Positions 45,382-56,802 are shown, counted from the stretch's first letter. The stretch is DNA of 64,000 nucleotides from Chloranthus sessilifolius (GCA_021018995.1 CM037585.1:124214831-124278830), one strand, 5' to 3'. Numbers and translations are program-made. Notes: generated by a model from the sequence alone, not told the origin.

Positions 45382-46344
45382 AGCTCTTCGTGTTGGCATA
45401 AGAAGTCCAAGGGTGCTGCTAGGGATTAGGACTGCTTTGTTTTTAGATTTTGAGACTTTCTAGGACACATTTTTTTTGGATTTTGGGGATATGTAATGGA
45501 TGATATGACACTGTTATTATTTTTGGATGGTTTTTTTTTTCCAGCTTTTCCAGATGAATGTTAGCACCTTTTCTTTTAATTGCATGCTCTATCTCTCCTT
45601 TGCTTGTTGTAGTGTGTCAGATTGCCTACAGGATGAGTTTGTTTTGTTAAAAAGGATGGCCTCTGGGGCCACATGCTTTGTTAACAGTTGGCCACTATTT
45701 GGGTGGATTTTTCCTACACAAAGATTTACATGAGTTAGATGTGATAAAAAATTTCCCCTGTATGTGATTTAATGTGCTCTTTTAGGAAAAAAAAGGCAAG
45801 TGCTGTAGGCAAGTTGGCCAGGGGACTAGCAAAAACATGCTCCCCAACCCTCATTTTTTTGCTTGTGGGTTGGGGGGTGTATTGGCCTGGCGCATGTATT
45901 ACATGCGCCAGGCCAATTCTAGGAAAAAGTGGTTTGGCGCATGTAATAGATGCGCCAGGTGTTTTTCGATGAAAGTGGAGCCTTTTAAGCCCGAGGATGC
46001 ATTGCTTTCCTTCTCTTTTGACTCAGGCTTGGTATTTTTTTTTGCTTCTATTTTTCTCTTTATTTTCTCAAGGGTTGGTCCATTGTCCTACATTGAATTT
46101 GTATCCTTAGAATATTTTTGTATGTCAATGGACCCACTTTCCGACCCTACCTCTCATGGGGGGCCCAGGACCACTATACTTCCCTCCTTGGGCTCGGGGC
46201 CCAGTTTTCTTAAAAGGTGGCTTGAGAGCTTGAAATGAGGGTGAGCTCGCGAGTTTGGATCCTCTTGAATTAGTCTGACTTTCATCTTTCCTTGAAGTCC
46301 CTCCACTTTGGGATTTTATACATGCTGCGACCTCCTCTTAGGAA
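45382..46344. other. spacer between the two antisense genes of element C
   Basis: T-rich non-coding DNA with a perfect 17-bp-arm palindrome (45882-45916) and a second gcgcat hairpin (45936-45963). A decayed N-terminal part of the next gene may start near 46117 (MSMDPLSDPTSHGGPR) but frames break. Confidence 0.5.
45882..45916. repeat. perfect palindrome, 17-bp arms
   Basis: TTGGCCTGGCGCATGTA at 45882-45898 is followed after one base by its exact reverse complement at 45900-45916. Confidence 0.92.
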
Positions 46345-47646
46345 GTGGATACCCACATTCTTCGTTTGGAGAGTCGTGAGTTGACCCCTACACTGGAAGA
46401 GCTCTCCAATCTGTCGAGTCTGAAGTTGCATAGAGGCCTTGCTAGAGTAACACCGAAACCAGGGTATGCTAAAGTTGTTCACACGACTTTAGGCTTGAAA
46501 ACGTATGATTATGAGAAAAGTCTCATTGGTGGGCCCACTAGGTGTTTGGTGAAATTCTTAAGAGAACTTTTTGGAGACGAAAGCCTGTGAAAGTTGTTGA
46601 TAAGAAACACTTATAATGCGAAGGCTTTTGTACTTTGTCTCATCTCTGAGGTTCTCTTCTATACGGGGGGTGAGAGCTTCTCGCTTGCTCTTTGCGACGT
46701 TCTGGCAGAATTGGAGGAAGGTCGCTCTGTGATGCATTTGATTCTGGTAAAGCTCTACCATTGCCTTGATGCCTTTGCTCTGGGCAAGGTGAAGTGCCTT
46801 AGGGGATGTTCGCTTCTGTTTCAGGTTTGGCTAGGGGAGCACCTTGCCATTTTGGGACCCGTGCCTCGCTTTTATGCTGCTCGTGGGGAGGTGGCCCACT
46901 GCTTTTTGGGCAGATACCACATGCTACCCCAGGAGGATTTCCAAGGATTGAAGCTTTGGCTAGCGGACGCTGAGTTGGTATGGAGGCTTCCTTGGTTAGA
47001 CCGAACTTTCCTAGTGGTCCGCTCTAGAGATCATGAGGGCATAACTCTCCTCGACTTGACTGGTAGTACTTACTACTTCCCATTTCGGGTGCTGCGTCAG
47101 TTTGGTTGCTCTCAGCAGGTGCCTTGTGTGAGTAAACCTCCCCTGTGCGACCTGATCTTTTCTCAGGGGTCTTATGGTGACATGGATAGGATAGTTGCTC
47201 TCTGGGAGACGCGTCAGTCGACGCTCATGTACGATTTAGAGCAAGGGAGTTCAATTATGTCCTCCCCTGAGTATGAGGCCTGGCTGTTATTCGAGAGGTC
47301 TTTTGCTGGTCACTTGGATCAGGCAGAAAGTAGTGATGTAGGGGGACCTTGGCCGAAGAAGGAGTTGACGGTTCGGGCCCGCATTGAGCTGCTAGTGGAC
47401 GAGAAACAAGTTCTGCACGAGTATTCAGAGAAGCAAAAGGTTAGAGCAAAAGTAGAAGTCAGAGCCGATGTAGCTGCGTGCGAGGTCCTTCGTCTGGAAG
47501 GCGCCTTAGGTGATTCTCTTGGGGCCTCTAATGCTTCTTGGAAGCGGTATAGGAGTTTCCACAGTCATTGGATGACCGAGTGGGATGTTCGGGAGGATGC
47601 TTTACGTGCAGAGATTCGTGCCTTAAAGCACGAGTTGGGTCGTTGA
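46345..47646 (+). pseudogene. DUF7745-like gene, antisense in element C
   Basis: One plus-strand frame runs from about 46345 to the TGA ending at 47646, with a single in-frame stop at 46588-46590. The N-terminal part has ESRELTPTLEELSNLSSL, the motif that opens DUF7745-type domains. The 350-codon open remainder includes LALCDVLAELEEGRSVMHLI, then CLRGCSLLFQVWLGEHLAIL, WRLPWLDRTFLVV and a charged coiled-coil-like tail (RARIELLVDEKQVLHEYSEK ... EVLRLEGALGD). Such proteins are known from Tat-lineage retrotransposons and plant genomes, function unknown. The upstream start is unclear because of frameshifts before 46345. It is convergent with the integrase end at 49137. Confidence 0.65.
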
Positions 47647-49136
47647 TCCTATCCTGCACATACCTTTTTGCATAGATCAAAATCATAGAAAGGGGCATAA
47701 GAACCCCTGTTCAGATACATCTTTTTTGGTATACATATTTTTTTTATGTTTTTGTTATTTTTCTACTTTTATAAAAAGAAAAGGAAGAAAGAAGCTAGGC
47801 ATCACACAGATTATTTTTTGAGATGTGATATAAGCAAAATACGAGTTTGTGAATGGAAAAGGGAAATCTATTATCTTACAAAAAAATATTATTTCTCCTT
47901 TATTTAATTGATGGGTTTTTGAGATGCATTGCCTAGGCATAACAGATGGGAAAGGGAAATCTACTCTTTTTCAAAAGTGGCCTTTTTACCCTTGTGCCCC
48001 CCCATTTTTTTTTTTGGTGTGATGCCTTAGTCACAGGGTGAGATGACGAGACCTCTTTTGAGCATGGCCGAACCTCCTTACGTGGTTGGATTTGGATAAG
48101 GCTCAATAATTTTGTCATGCCGGAACACCTATCCCTTTGGATTGAATCAACCTTTCTCCTTACCTTGGGCCATACGTTTGACGATGCAATCTTGAAGACA
48201 CACTTGGTCAGGACTCGATTGGAGCTAACATGAGTGGCCCGGTCGGGAGATAGGATAGCACGGGCAGGTGACCAAAGGATTCTTTCCTTCTTATTTTTCT
48301 TTATCTTTTTTTAACTTTCTTACTCACAACGCCCGGTGTGGGTTTTTCTCATGCCCGTTACTTCCCTCTTTTTACTCGTAGCGCCCTCTCAGGTTTTCAC
48401 TACGTCCATGGGTTTGCGTTTTTACCCCCAACACCCTTTTGGGTTTTCACCTGGTCAGCACAAACTCGCTCTTTTTAATCGTAGCGCCATTTCAGGTTTT
48501 CACTACGTCCATCTTGCTTTGAGCTTGTATATTTTTATTCATTTTCTTTTTCTCTTTTTTTTTTTTCGAAAGCTACGACGTTGACTTCGTCATAGTCGGC
48601 TGGATGGGTTCTAGTTGTCTCCCAACTTGGCTCACGCTGACTCAACGGATACTTTAACTGCTCGTAGACCTTAAAGAGGGCATTTCCTTGAGATGTATTG
48701 CGGCCATGGGTAAGGTTAGGATTTTGAAGGTATTTTGGGTTAAAAGGGTTTCCTTGACTGGGTTCCGATTGCTGTAATACACTTCATCCTTGGGGGATTT
48801 TTACTATACACGCCCCATGATTTTTCTATCTTTTCTATTTTTCATTCTTTTTACTTTTTGAATAATCTCTTTTTGGGGTTTTGCTTTTCTGATTTTTTTA
48901 GATTTTTGATGGTAACTCTTTTTCTTTTTCTCTCTTTTTGGTAGGTATATCTACACACATTTTTTTTCTTTTGGAGGGGTTATGAAAGGAAGGCTCATGG
49001 CTCAAATTGGATAGCAAAGGGTATGAGCGTTCAAGGATACTTTTTAGCTAATTGGCTTTTGAAATGATGGCCTCTTTTACTGAGTCTTTAAGCAGTCACG
49101 TATTCATTTTATCAATACTTACCTTGCCGAGGGAAA
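47647..49136. other. spacer between antisense genes and pol of element C
   Basis: Non-coding; T-rich. Contains a degenerate tandem repeat at 48310-48520. No gene recognised. Confidence 0.55.
48310..48520. repeat. degenerate tandem repeat, about 60-75 bp unit
   Basis: Units share cgtagcgccctctcaggttt followed by tcactacgtccat; at least three to four diverged copies (e.g. 48376-48412 and 48479-48512). Tandem arrays in the non-coding 3' part are known for Tat-lineage elements. Confidence 0.75.
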
Positions 49137-50224
49137 CTATGAGTAGAATCGTCGAACGTACCCAGCGTTGATGGGATCAGGAAAGTGATCTCCATCTATG
49201 GTGGCGAGGTGGATTGTGTATCCCGAGAGCACGTCTCGAATAACGTAAAGTCCTTCCCAGTTAGGCTTAAATTTTCCTCTCGGATCGACATGGAGGGATG
49301 GAAAGATCTTCTTGAGTATCGTGTCTCCTACCTTCAGATCTTGACTGTGAATACGTTTGTTGTAAGCGCATGCGATTCGCCTTTGATAAACCTGGGAGTG
49401 ACACAAGGCTAAGAGCCTTTTCTTGTCCAGCAGGTTCAGCTGCTTAAAGTGAGATCTCTCTCTCTCTCACAACTTCAGATAGGCCTGATTCCATGAGGAT
49501 GCGGAGTAAGGGTACCTATAATTCTACCGGTTAGTCGGCCTCAGTTCCATACACAAGGGAGAATGGTGTTGCCCCTGTAGTGGTATGGATCGACATTCTG
49601 TAGGCCCATAATGCAAACGTCAACATCTCGCTCCAATCTTGATAGGTGATGACCATTTTCTCGAGGATACGAATGACTGTCTTATTAGCAGCTTCTACGG
49701 CTCCATTGGTTTGCAGTCGGTAAGGCGACAAGCGATGGTGCTTGATCTTATACTGCTCGCAGAAGGCTTTGATACGTTTATTCGAGAAGTTGGTGCCATT
49801 ATCTGTGATGATGTCCTTGGGTACGCCAAATCAATAGACAATATTACTCTTGATGAATTTCTCGACGTGCTGGGCCGTGATGTTGGCATAGGATGCTGCC
49901 TCTACCCATTTGGTGAAATATTCAATGGCGACAAAGATGAATCAATGTCTGTTTGAGGCTTTCAGATTAATCATTCCGATAACGTCGAGGCCCCAGGTGG
50001 CGAAGGGCCATGGAGTGGTCATGCTGTGTAGGTCAATAGCTGGAGCATGCATCAGACTGGAGTATTCTTGGCATTTATAGTACTTTTGAACTTGCTTGCA
50101 AAAGTCAGTTTCCATAGTGGTCCAAAAGTATCCTTGCCGTAGGATCTTCTTAGCGAGCATGTGCTCGCTAACGTGACCACCGCATATTCCCTCGTGGATC
50201 TCCTTCATAATGTTGGCTGTCTCG
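49137..50224 (-). pseudogene. Tat integrase of element C, main part
   Basis: Minus-strand pieces: zinc-binding EIHEGICGGHVSEHMLAKKI and YYKCQEYS (50208-50060); core with WGLDVIGMINLKASNRH (first Asp), DIITDNGTNFSNK near 49820 (second Asp) and RLQTNGAVEAANKTV near 49715 (Glu); then WAYRMSIHTTTGATPFSLVY (49600) and the C-terminal part 49406-49137 with PNWEGLYVIRDVLSGYTIHL. All three acidic residues are present. A stop near 49835 and frame changes near 49700-49500 break it. The N-terminal end is separated by a 2.26-kb LTR at 50225-52479. Integrase joins element cDNA to host DNA. Confidence 0.85.
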
Positions 50225-52479
50225 TGTTGGTTTGCTTACTTTACAACTATTAAAGGGTTAAAACATCAAAATAAGAGAAAAAAGTACAGAGGTATGGGCT
50301 CAAGGTAAGCAAGCAGTCCTGCAAGAACCAGGGCTGTTGCAGGAAGTTTTAATAGGTAAGTCAGGGTAGGTCCACAGGGAAATGTATTTTGAAATAAGGT
50401 AAATCTCCAGATCTATGACAGATCTGGCACTCTATCCTAATTTAGACTAAATCAAAACCAGAAAGAGGAGAGGTTCCTAAGATTTGTTACTTTACTAAGA
50501 ACTACAAAAATCAAAAGCAAAATGATCCAGAACAGATTGAACTCAAATTCAAGGGAATGAAGAAAAAGATTAAAATCCAAAAGGTGGAGAGCAACAACTA
50601 GGGATTTTGGTCTTTACTGAAAATCAATTGGATCAAAGGCAATGCATAGGAGAGATTTGCTACAATCCTTCATCTGGTTATAAGCTCAGATGCAAGGTAT
50701 AAGAATCGAATCTCAACCAAAGAATTGAAGCAATCCTAAGGCTATGATCTGTCCACTTGAATGGTTACAGATCATCCCAGAGATTGTCCCAATTCAAGGA
50801 TCTTAGTTGGAACAGGTAAGCTATTGCAGATGCTGTGGGTGCCAGGCTACAAGCTCAAGCATCCATAGGGATATCTAATCCAGGGAAATCAAATACAAAA
50901 AAGTAAAATTTAGATTAGAATCAATTTTAAAAACTACAATTACACTGTAATAATACAACTTCCAATCCTATTATGCTCAGATCTGTAATCTGTGCAACAT
51001 ACATTCCCTTACAAAGCCTCTGAAACTTTCAATTTACAGCTCTCAACCTCACCCTAGCTACTGAAGAGGTTTAGCTAACCATGATTGGCCAAGGAGAGAA
51101 TGGGGGAAGAAGGAAGAAAGAGGAAATTTTTTGGAGGGAAATGAAATTTCGAATTGGCTCTGGTTCTCTTAATTTTTGGATGATCTTTTTAGTGCAATTT
51201 CTGTTCTATTTGTATCTTTCCTCAGATATGTTTCAGCCAATCAGAGCTCAGGAGAATAATTAAGTTATTCTCAGCCGCTGATGTGGCTGATTTCTCTTCT
51301 AGAAGCTCTTCCCCAATTGGTCCGAAACTAGCAAGTACATGTGATGCAGTTGGAGGGTTCCCATTTGTGTTCATTTATGTTCCAAAAATACCCCTAAGGG
51401 TTGCTGACATGCCTTGGAATGTGTGCACAAAGCATTGGAGTTGGCAGCTGCTTGGAATGGAACTGAGAAGTTCCAAATTCAATTTTTGAGAGGTTCAGGG
51501 AAGCTCTCGACAGGTTTTGAGTTTGCTTGGCATTCATTTCAACAAGATTGGAGTGGCTCTCGATAGATTCCATTACTTCTCGATAGGTTGAGTTGCACTA
51601 GTCGACAGGAATGGAGCCAATTTTCATCTTCTGTCAAGTTCTTCATTCATCCTCTCGACAAGTTATAAACAACCTGTCGACTTGTTATACTGTCTTATGA
51701 TAAGTGCTTGGCAAGTTACTTCAATCCTCGCGAGAATGAGCATAGTTTTAGGTAAGTCATCGACAGATTGCCTTGCACTGCTCGACAGGTTCAGTTGAAC
51801 CTCTTGACATGTAGCTAGGACCTCTCGACTTCCCCTGCACCTCCAGGTATCCTCTCGACAAGATCTTCTACTATGCCTCTAACCTCTCGATAGGTAGGCA
51901 TATACTTCAAGAACCTCACGACAGGTTGATGGAACTTCTTGATAACTTGGCTTTTGAGCCTCAGGACCTCTCGATAGCTGAAACTAACCTCTCGACAGCT
52001 TGACTTTTATCTCCAGAACCTCTCGACAGGTACTAGGAACTTCTCGATAGTTTGGTATTTGAGCAACCCAACCTCTCAACAGCTTGGAGTGTCCTCTCGA
52101 GATGTTCTACCTTGAGTTTCCACAGTTGTCACACATCTTTGGTGTGTTGTCTTTCATCTGTCAACACACAGTAACCTCTTGGTGGGTTCAATCTTCATTC
52201 CTTGTAACTGCACTTGGTCCCAAGTATACCCAGTTGGGCCCATGACATTCTTATGAACTTGTAAGGCTCTGTGGATTCTTTGATTGGCTGGCCTTTGGGC
52301 TGTTTGAGCACATGTTGAGCAGTAGATTGCTTCTTTGACCATTTTGGGTGGATGTCTGCACTAAGACTGCAATTTATTATTTATCTACAAAATACACTCA
52401 AAATACATTATTAGTCAACTCAAAGGTCCATCAAAGGTCAGGTTATGAGGTGAAAAATGGTATTTTTTACTACTTAACA
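50225..52479 (-). mobile_element. 2.26-kb solo LTR-like insertion (E) inside integrase
   Basis: Splits the integrase N-terminus of element C: pol homology stops at about 50224 and resumes at about 52480. Ends are TGTTGG...TTAACA on the plus strand, so TG...CA on either strand; minus orientation is tentative. No coding region was recognised, which fits a solo LTR. The expected 5-bp duplication is not perfect (tctcg left, cctct right), so ends may have mutated or be slightly misplaced. The interior at 51490-52110 carries many copies of a ctctcgacaggtt-like word. Confidence 0.7.
51490..52110. repeat. cluster of CTCTCGACAGGTT-like motifs
   Basis: At least a dozen copies with variants (ctctcgataggtt, ttctcgatagtt, cctgtcgactt in inverse), irregularly spaced about 20-50 bp apart. 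Some lie in opposite orientation next to each other (51655-51690). Confidence 0.75.
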
Positions 52480-53250
52480 CCTCTCTCTTGGTAAGGCATC
52501 TAAGCAAGATGTTGTTATAGGATCGCTTGTAAAGGCACTCACCACAGATGACGTAGTTCGCTGCCAAACGCTGGATGGTCTGCTTATCCATCTTGGATGT
52601 ATCCTCAGGGAAAATTCATGTTTCGAGGAAGTTCTTAATATCTGAGAACCATGGTGGCTCATCATCTAACATTGTTGGTTCCTCAATCTGGAGGCAGAAG
52701 GCCGACTCATTCCTCCGTTCAATCATGATCGGCTTCATCACAATGCCATATGGAATTTCTACCATTGATGCTAAAGTTGCTAATGTGTTGGCTAAATGAC
52801 TTCTTATCCGTGGCACATAAGAGAGCATGACATCTTCAAAGCATGCTATCAGGTCCTTGAGGTGTTCATGGTAGGGGATCCGTTTCTCATCCTTCGTCTT
52901 TCAATCACCGTTTGTTTGGCAAATGATTAACTGTGATCACCAAACACTCTGAGGTGAGTTACCTTTTGGTCCAATGCTGCCTGCAGTCCTATTGCACAAG
53001 CTTTATATTCAGCCATGTTATTGGTGCATGGGAAGTTGAGCTTGATGAAAACTGGTACGTGTGATCCCTTTGGCGAGATTAGGATAGCACCAACTCCCTG
53101 GCCTTCGATATTTGCTACCCCGTCAAAGTGCATTACTCAGGATTCTTCTGTCTCTACTATATCATCCTCTATTATAAACAAGATGTCTTCATCCGGGAAC
53201 TCGATTCTTAAGGGCTCATAATCGGGTAAGGGATTATCGGTAAGATGATC
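52480..53250 (-). pseudogene. second (archaeal-type) RNase H and integrase N-terminus of element C
   Basis: 53133-52927 reads MHFDGVANIEGQGVGAILIS ... NNMAEYKACAIGLQAALDQK, ending RVFGDHS. This is the additional RNase H typical of Tat elements, with Asp in FDG, Glu in AEY and Asp in GDHS. 52830-52480 continues to the integrase N-terminus (EEPTMLDDEPPWFSDIKNFL), truncated by insertion E. A stop near 52926 breaks the frame. The role is thought to be removal of RNA from the RNA-DNA hybrid together with the original RNase H. Confidence 0.78.
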
Positions 53251-53259
53251 AGCGAGCAC

Positions 53260-53568
53260 CTACCCCTTGATCGACTTCTGAGTGACATACGTGATATTGA
53301 ATTCGGACAGTAGGAGTTGCCAGCGTGCAGTCCGCCCAGTGAGAGCTGTCTTTTTAAATAGGTACTTCAACGGATCCATGTGTGCTAGGAGTAGAACGAC
53401 TTGGAATAGCAAGTAATGGAGGAGCCTCTGGGTCACCCACACAAGAGCTAGGCATGCTTTCTCCAAATGAGAATAGCGTGTCTCATAGTCAGTAAATTTC
53501 TTGCTCAGGTAGTAGATGGCATGCTCTCTTCTTCCTGTCTCATCATGTTTCCCTAGGACACATGCCAT
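53260..53568 (-). pseudogene. first RNase H domain of element C
   Basis: A 102-codon open piece reading MACVLGKHDETGRREHAIYY, then KFTDYETRYSHLEKACLALV with the conserved Glu, and ITYVTQKSIKG at the end. The initial Asp motif lies upstream of the open piece. It sits between RT and the second RNase H, as in Tat elements. The third acidic position reads LLAHMDPLKYLF. Confidence 0.75.
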
Positions 53569-53599
53569 CGAAACTTTCGTCGTGGAGAGATATATTAAG

Positions 53600-54606
53600 A
53601 GTGGTCTCCCCGGCTCGAGTGGTACTAAAATTGGTGGATTGAGGAGATAACCTTTGATTTTATCGAATGCTGCTTGGCAGTCGTCATTCCACTCAACGGG
53701 CGAATCCTTCCTCAGTAGTTTGAAGATTGGCGTACAGATAGGAGAGAGCTATGCAATGAATCGACTAATGTACTGTATCTTGCCCAAGAACCCTCTGACC
53801 TATTTCACGGTAGATGGTGGTGGCATTTCTTTGATGGCTTTCACCTTGATCGAGTCAACTTCGATACCTCTCCTGCTAACGATGAAGCCCAACAGCTTTC
53901 CTGACATGGCGCCGAATGCGCATTTCTGAGGGTTTAGATGCAACCTGTATTTTCTTAGCCTCTCAAAGAGCTTTTGGAGGTTCACCAGATGGTCACCTCT
54001 TTTCGGTGATTTGGCGATCATGTCGTCAACGTACACCTTAATTTCTCAGTGCATCATGTCGTGGAAGAGTGCTCTCATCGCTCTCTGATATGTTGCCCCA
54101 GTATTTTTCAGTCCGAAAGACATGACTCGATAGCAGAAAGTGCCCCATGGAGTGATGAACATTGTCTTCTCTCAGTCTGCTTTTGTCATCTTGATCTAAT
54201 TATATCAGGAATATCATCCATAAATGAGAGCATCTCGTGCTTAGCAGTGTTATCGACCAAGATGGCGATGTGCAGTAATGGGGAAGTCATCCTTTGGACT
54301 CGCCTTATTCAAGTTTTTGAAATCAATGCACATGCGGACCGTTCCGTCCTTCTTCGGTACCGGGACGATGTTGGCTAACCATTGAGGGTACTTGGAGACC
54401 ATGAGAAATCGCGCGTCCTGTTGCTTGATAACCTCATCCTTTACTTTTAGCATCCATTCGGGTCGGAGTCGTCTCAACTTTTGCTTGACCGACTTGATAT
54501 CAGGGTAGAGTGGTAACTCATGCTCGACCAAATCGGTGTCCAAACCAAGCATGTCTTCGTATGACCATGCGAAGACGTCTTGATATGACTGAAGGAAATT
54601 GATCAT
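53600..54606 (-). pseudogene. Tat reverse transcriptase of element C
   Basis: 54606-54250 reads MINFLQSYQDVFAWSYEDML, then WLANIVPVPKKDGTVRMCID and FKNLNKASPKDDFP. After a frame change the active site MYVDDMIAKSPKRGDHLVNL is open from 54036, followed by LNPQKCAFGAMSGKLLGFIV (to 53800). The YVDD motif is intact. A damaged stretch (54250-54040) separates the pieces. RT copies the element RNA. Confidence 0.85.
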
Positions 54607-55624
54607 GCTTTTTCTTTCTTCGGGAGACAGCGATGTTCCGATCTTAGATTGACGTCCTCTGTTTCCTCAACAATAGGGGTAGGACTGTGCTCAAAGTCAG
54701 CAAACCGTTCTAGGAGTTCATTGGGAAGCTCCTCAGTAAGGATCTCCTCATCAAGACTCGTGACTCCGACCGCTTCTTGTATTTCTACAGGGAAGGGGTC
54801 GACTTCACGTGAGACGGGCTTTTTGATTAAGGCATCCTTTTCTTTGATTTTATCAAGACTTTTAAAAGATGATATTTTTGGATTTTATATTTTTTCTAAG
54901 TTTTTAGGATTTTTGTTTTCTTCGAAAATGGGCTCTTAGCAAAGCGAGTCCCTATATATAAACGGTATTGCCTGCAAAGGGCTCATCTCACTTTTTATTT
55001 TTTTGGGAAACGGGTGTCGAATTTCAGGCCACTAGCCGCTTCCAGAGTTTAGGACATAGACGCTCAATTCCATACCTGTGACGCTGCTCCTTTACCTGTA
55101 TGGATGGAGGAGGTTGGTTGATGTAGTTCTTCGGAGTCAGTCTCCATCATGTTAATCATGGGTTCATCTGGGATCCTATCCTCAAACGTCAACAGAGTCC
55201 TATGGTGGTTTACCACAGGGGGAGATTGTGTAGGTATGGAACATCGCTCCTCAAATAGGGACAGAGCAGCTAAGTCTATTTCCAGGTTGGGGGGGGGGGG
55301 GAATTTGGGGATTGGAGGGGTGGCAGGGGGTGCTGACTTGTGCGGGGTTAGCTGTGTTGCCCCATTCTAATCTATCTTTATGATCTCGGCGCTCACAAAG
55401 GTGTTCCGAATGTGAGGTCTAGGACAGGGTTTCTTCTCTAGGTTAATTCCCCTAGCTTTTGCAGCTATCGTGGCTCGGGTTTTCTCTTTAGCCTCTCGCA
55501 CTTCTTCCTTATTGGGTTTATATCCTAGCCCAAATCGGACCTGTGGTACCCCTTTTGCCTTGACTGACTCTCTCCGTCCTTATAATCCGGGTCCTAATCC
55601 TCTTCCTTTCTGATAGCCCCATTT
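54607..55624 (-). other. protease-RT linker of element C
   Basis: Expected pol linker; no domain recognised and frames are broken. Contains a run of G at about 55290-55301. Plus-strand frames here are shadows. Confidence 0.45.
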
Positions 55625-56473
55625 CTAGAGCATGGCCACAGTTGCTACCATTTCACCTTCGATTTTTAGGGTGATGCTTTCTGGGGGTTTCGAGATTACC
55701 GCCGACACCTCATATTCAAAGTTGTGGAGGTCCGTATCTTCAGTAGTGTGCGATATATCTAGCGTTATCTTGATGTTGTGGGTGGCTTTTTCTTTCTCAT
55801 CGTGCCCTTCCCCTATGATAGTGATTACCTTTTGCTCAAACATAAACTTAAGCTTCCGGTGCAGTGTCAAAGGTATTGCCCCTACTTCATATAACCAGGG
55901 GCGTCCCAATAACAGGTTGAAATAAAAATTGATATCCATTACTTGAAAAGGTATGGAAAAGGTCATTGGCCTGATTACTAGCTCAAGATCAACTTTCCCA
56001 ATTATTTCCCTTCTTGTATTATCAAACCCTCTAGCACTAGTTTTTATTGACCTCGGCATACAAGGGTCCACACCTATTTTGGTGGCAGTTCTCAACGGGC
56101 ATACATTTAGAGCGGACCCATTATTGATCAGTACTAGTGGGATTATCATGTTCCTGGCCTCTACAACGATGTTGAGGGATTTAGAATGATTATTTCCCTC
56201 TGGCAAATCTGCATCTGAAAAAGAGATGGCATTGGGAGCCATCACCTGCCCGATTATCTGCCCGACTTCATTTGGGCTCACTTGAAGAGACACATGGGCA
56301 TTCTTTAACGCTCCTATCAGAGCTTTGAAATGGAGCAAGGACGTCATTAATAAGTCCCAGACTATGATGTGGGCCGGCATTCTCCTTAACTGAGTCTCAA
56401 GTATGTGTTCTCGACTCATTTTTTCAAGCGAGTTTACCGCAGTAGTATCCTTCTTCCCTTCTGGTGATGGCAC
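55625..56473 (-). CDS. Tat retropepsin (protease) region of element C, open
   Basis: A 282-codon frame open from 56473 to 55625. It carries ISFSDADLPEGNNHSKSLNI, then PLVLINNGSALNVCPLRTAT, then PFQVMDINFYFNLLLGRPWL and YEVGAIPLTLHRKLKFMFEQ. This is the Tat/Ogre-type aspartic protease with its IxNGSALNV signature; the catalytic residue reads Asn in LINNGSA where Asp (DNGSA) is usual, so activity is doubtful. The protease would cut the Gag-Pol polyprotein. It belongs to a larger broken polyprotein, and the start is simply the first ATG in the frame. Confidence 0.8.
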   Translation of the reverse strand: MPSPEGKKDTTAVNSLEKMSREHILETQLRRMPAHIIVWDLLMTSLLHFKALIGALKNAHVSLQVSPNEVGQIIGQVMAPNAISFSDADLPEGNNHSKSLNIVVEARNMIIPLVLINNGSALNVCPLRTATKIGVDPCMPRSIKTSARGFDNTRREIIGKVDLELVIRPMTFSIPFQVMDINFYFNLLLGRPWLYEVGAIPLTLHRKLKFMFEQKVITIIGEGHDEKEKATHNIKITLDISHTTEDTDLHNFEYEVSAVISKPPESITLKIEGEMVATVAML

Positions 56474-56802
56474 TGGTGCATCCGATTGCTTGGAAATCTT
56501 TCCCGACCTGATGACAAAATCGACTGCCCCCTCCTTCCTGCTGCAGGCATTGACTGTCTGTTCATAACTGAGCGGGACTTGATGTGGATCATAAGTTAGT
56601 CCCGGGATCTGGAATGGAATAACTGCGGGGTATCGGATGTGCTTGTACTGATGGCCGGTGAAGGAAAAACTTGATTAACTTCCGTAAGAGATAGGTGGGT
56701 GGCAAAAGTGGGGTTGGCTAGGATTGGGGGTGGCTACATCGGAGGTGGTATGGCAGGGGTGGGCCATTGATAACTGATAGGTGGTGGAGGGGGATGGGGG
56801 AT
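56474..56802 (-). pseudogene. gag-protease linker of element C, cut by element A
   Basis: Minus-strand translation is Pro-rich (PHPPPPPISYQWPTPAIPP) with at least two stops. This is the usual linker between gag and protease. At 56803 the LTR of Athila element A begins and the rest of C is displaced beyond the window. Confidence 0.55.

Larger units (their letters stand above)
39750..56802 (-). mobile_element. Tat-lineage Ty3/gypsy element C with antisense genes
   Basis: Minus-strand order: gag/protease linker (56802-56474), protease, RT, RNase H, a second RNase H and integrase (to 49137), then a 9-kb segment with two genes on the opposite strand, polypurine tract (41297-41278) and 3' LTR (41277-39750). 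The second RNase H, the protease type (GSALNVCP, LLGRPWLYEVGA) and antisense ORFs between pol and 3' LTR are known features of the Tat/Ogre branch. Gag and the 5' LTR are beyond Athila A, which inserted at 56803. A 2.26-kb LTR interrupts integrase. C itself interrupts element B. Some stops are present, yet it is less decayed than B. Confidence 0.85.

Noticed and set aside
51081..51489. Plus-strand frames of 60-68 codons in insertion E
   Set aside because: No family resemblance, inside a non-coding LTR-like unit.
50220..52484. Exact 5-bp target duplication for insertion E
   Set aside because: Flanks read tctcg and cctct; similar but not identical, so I report the insertion from broken integrase homology and not from a TSD.
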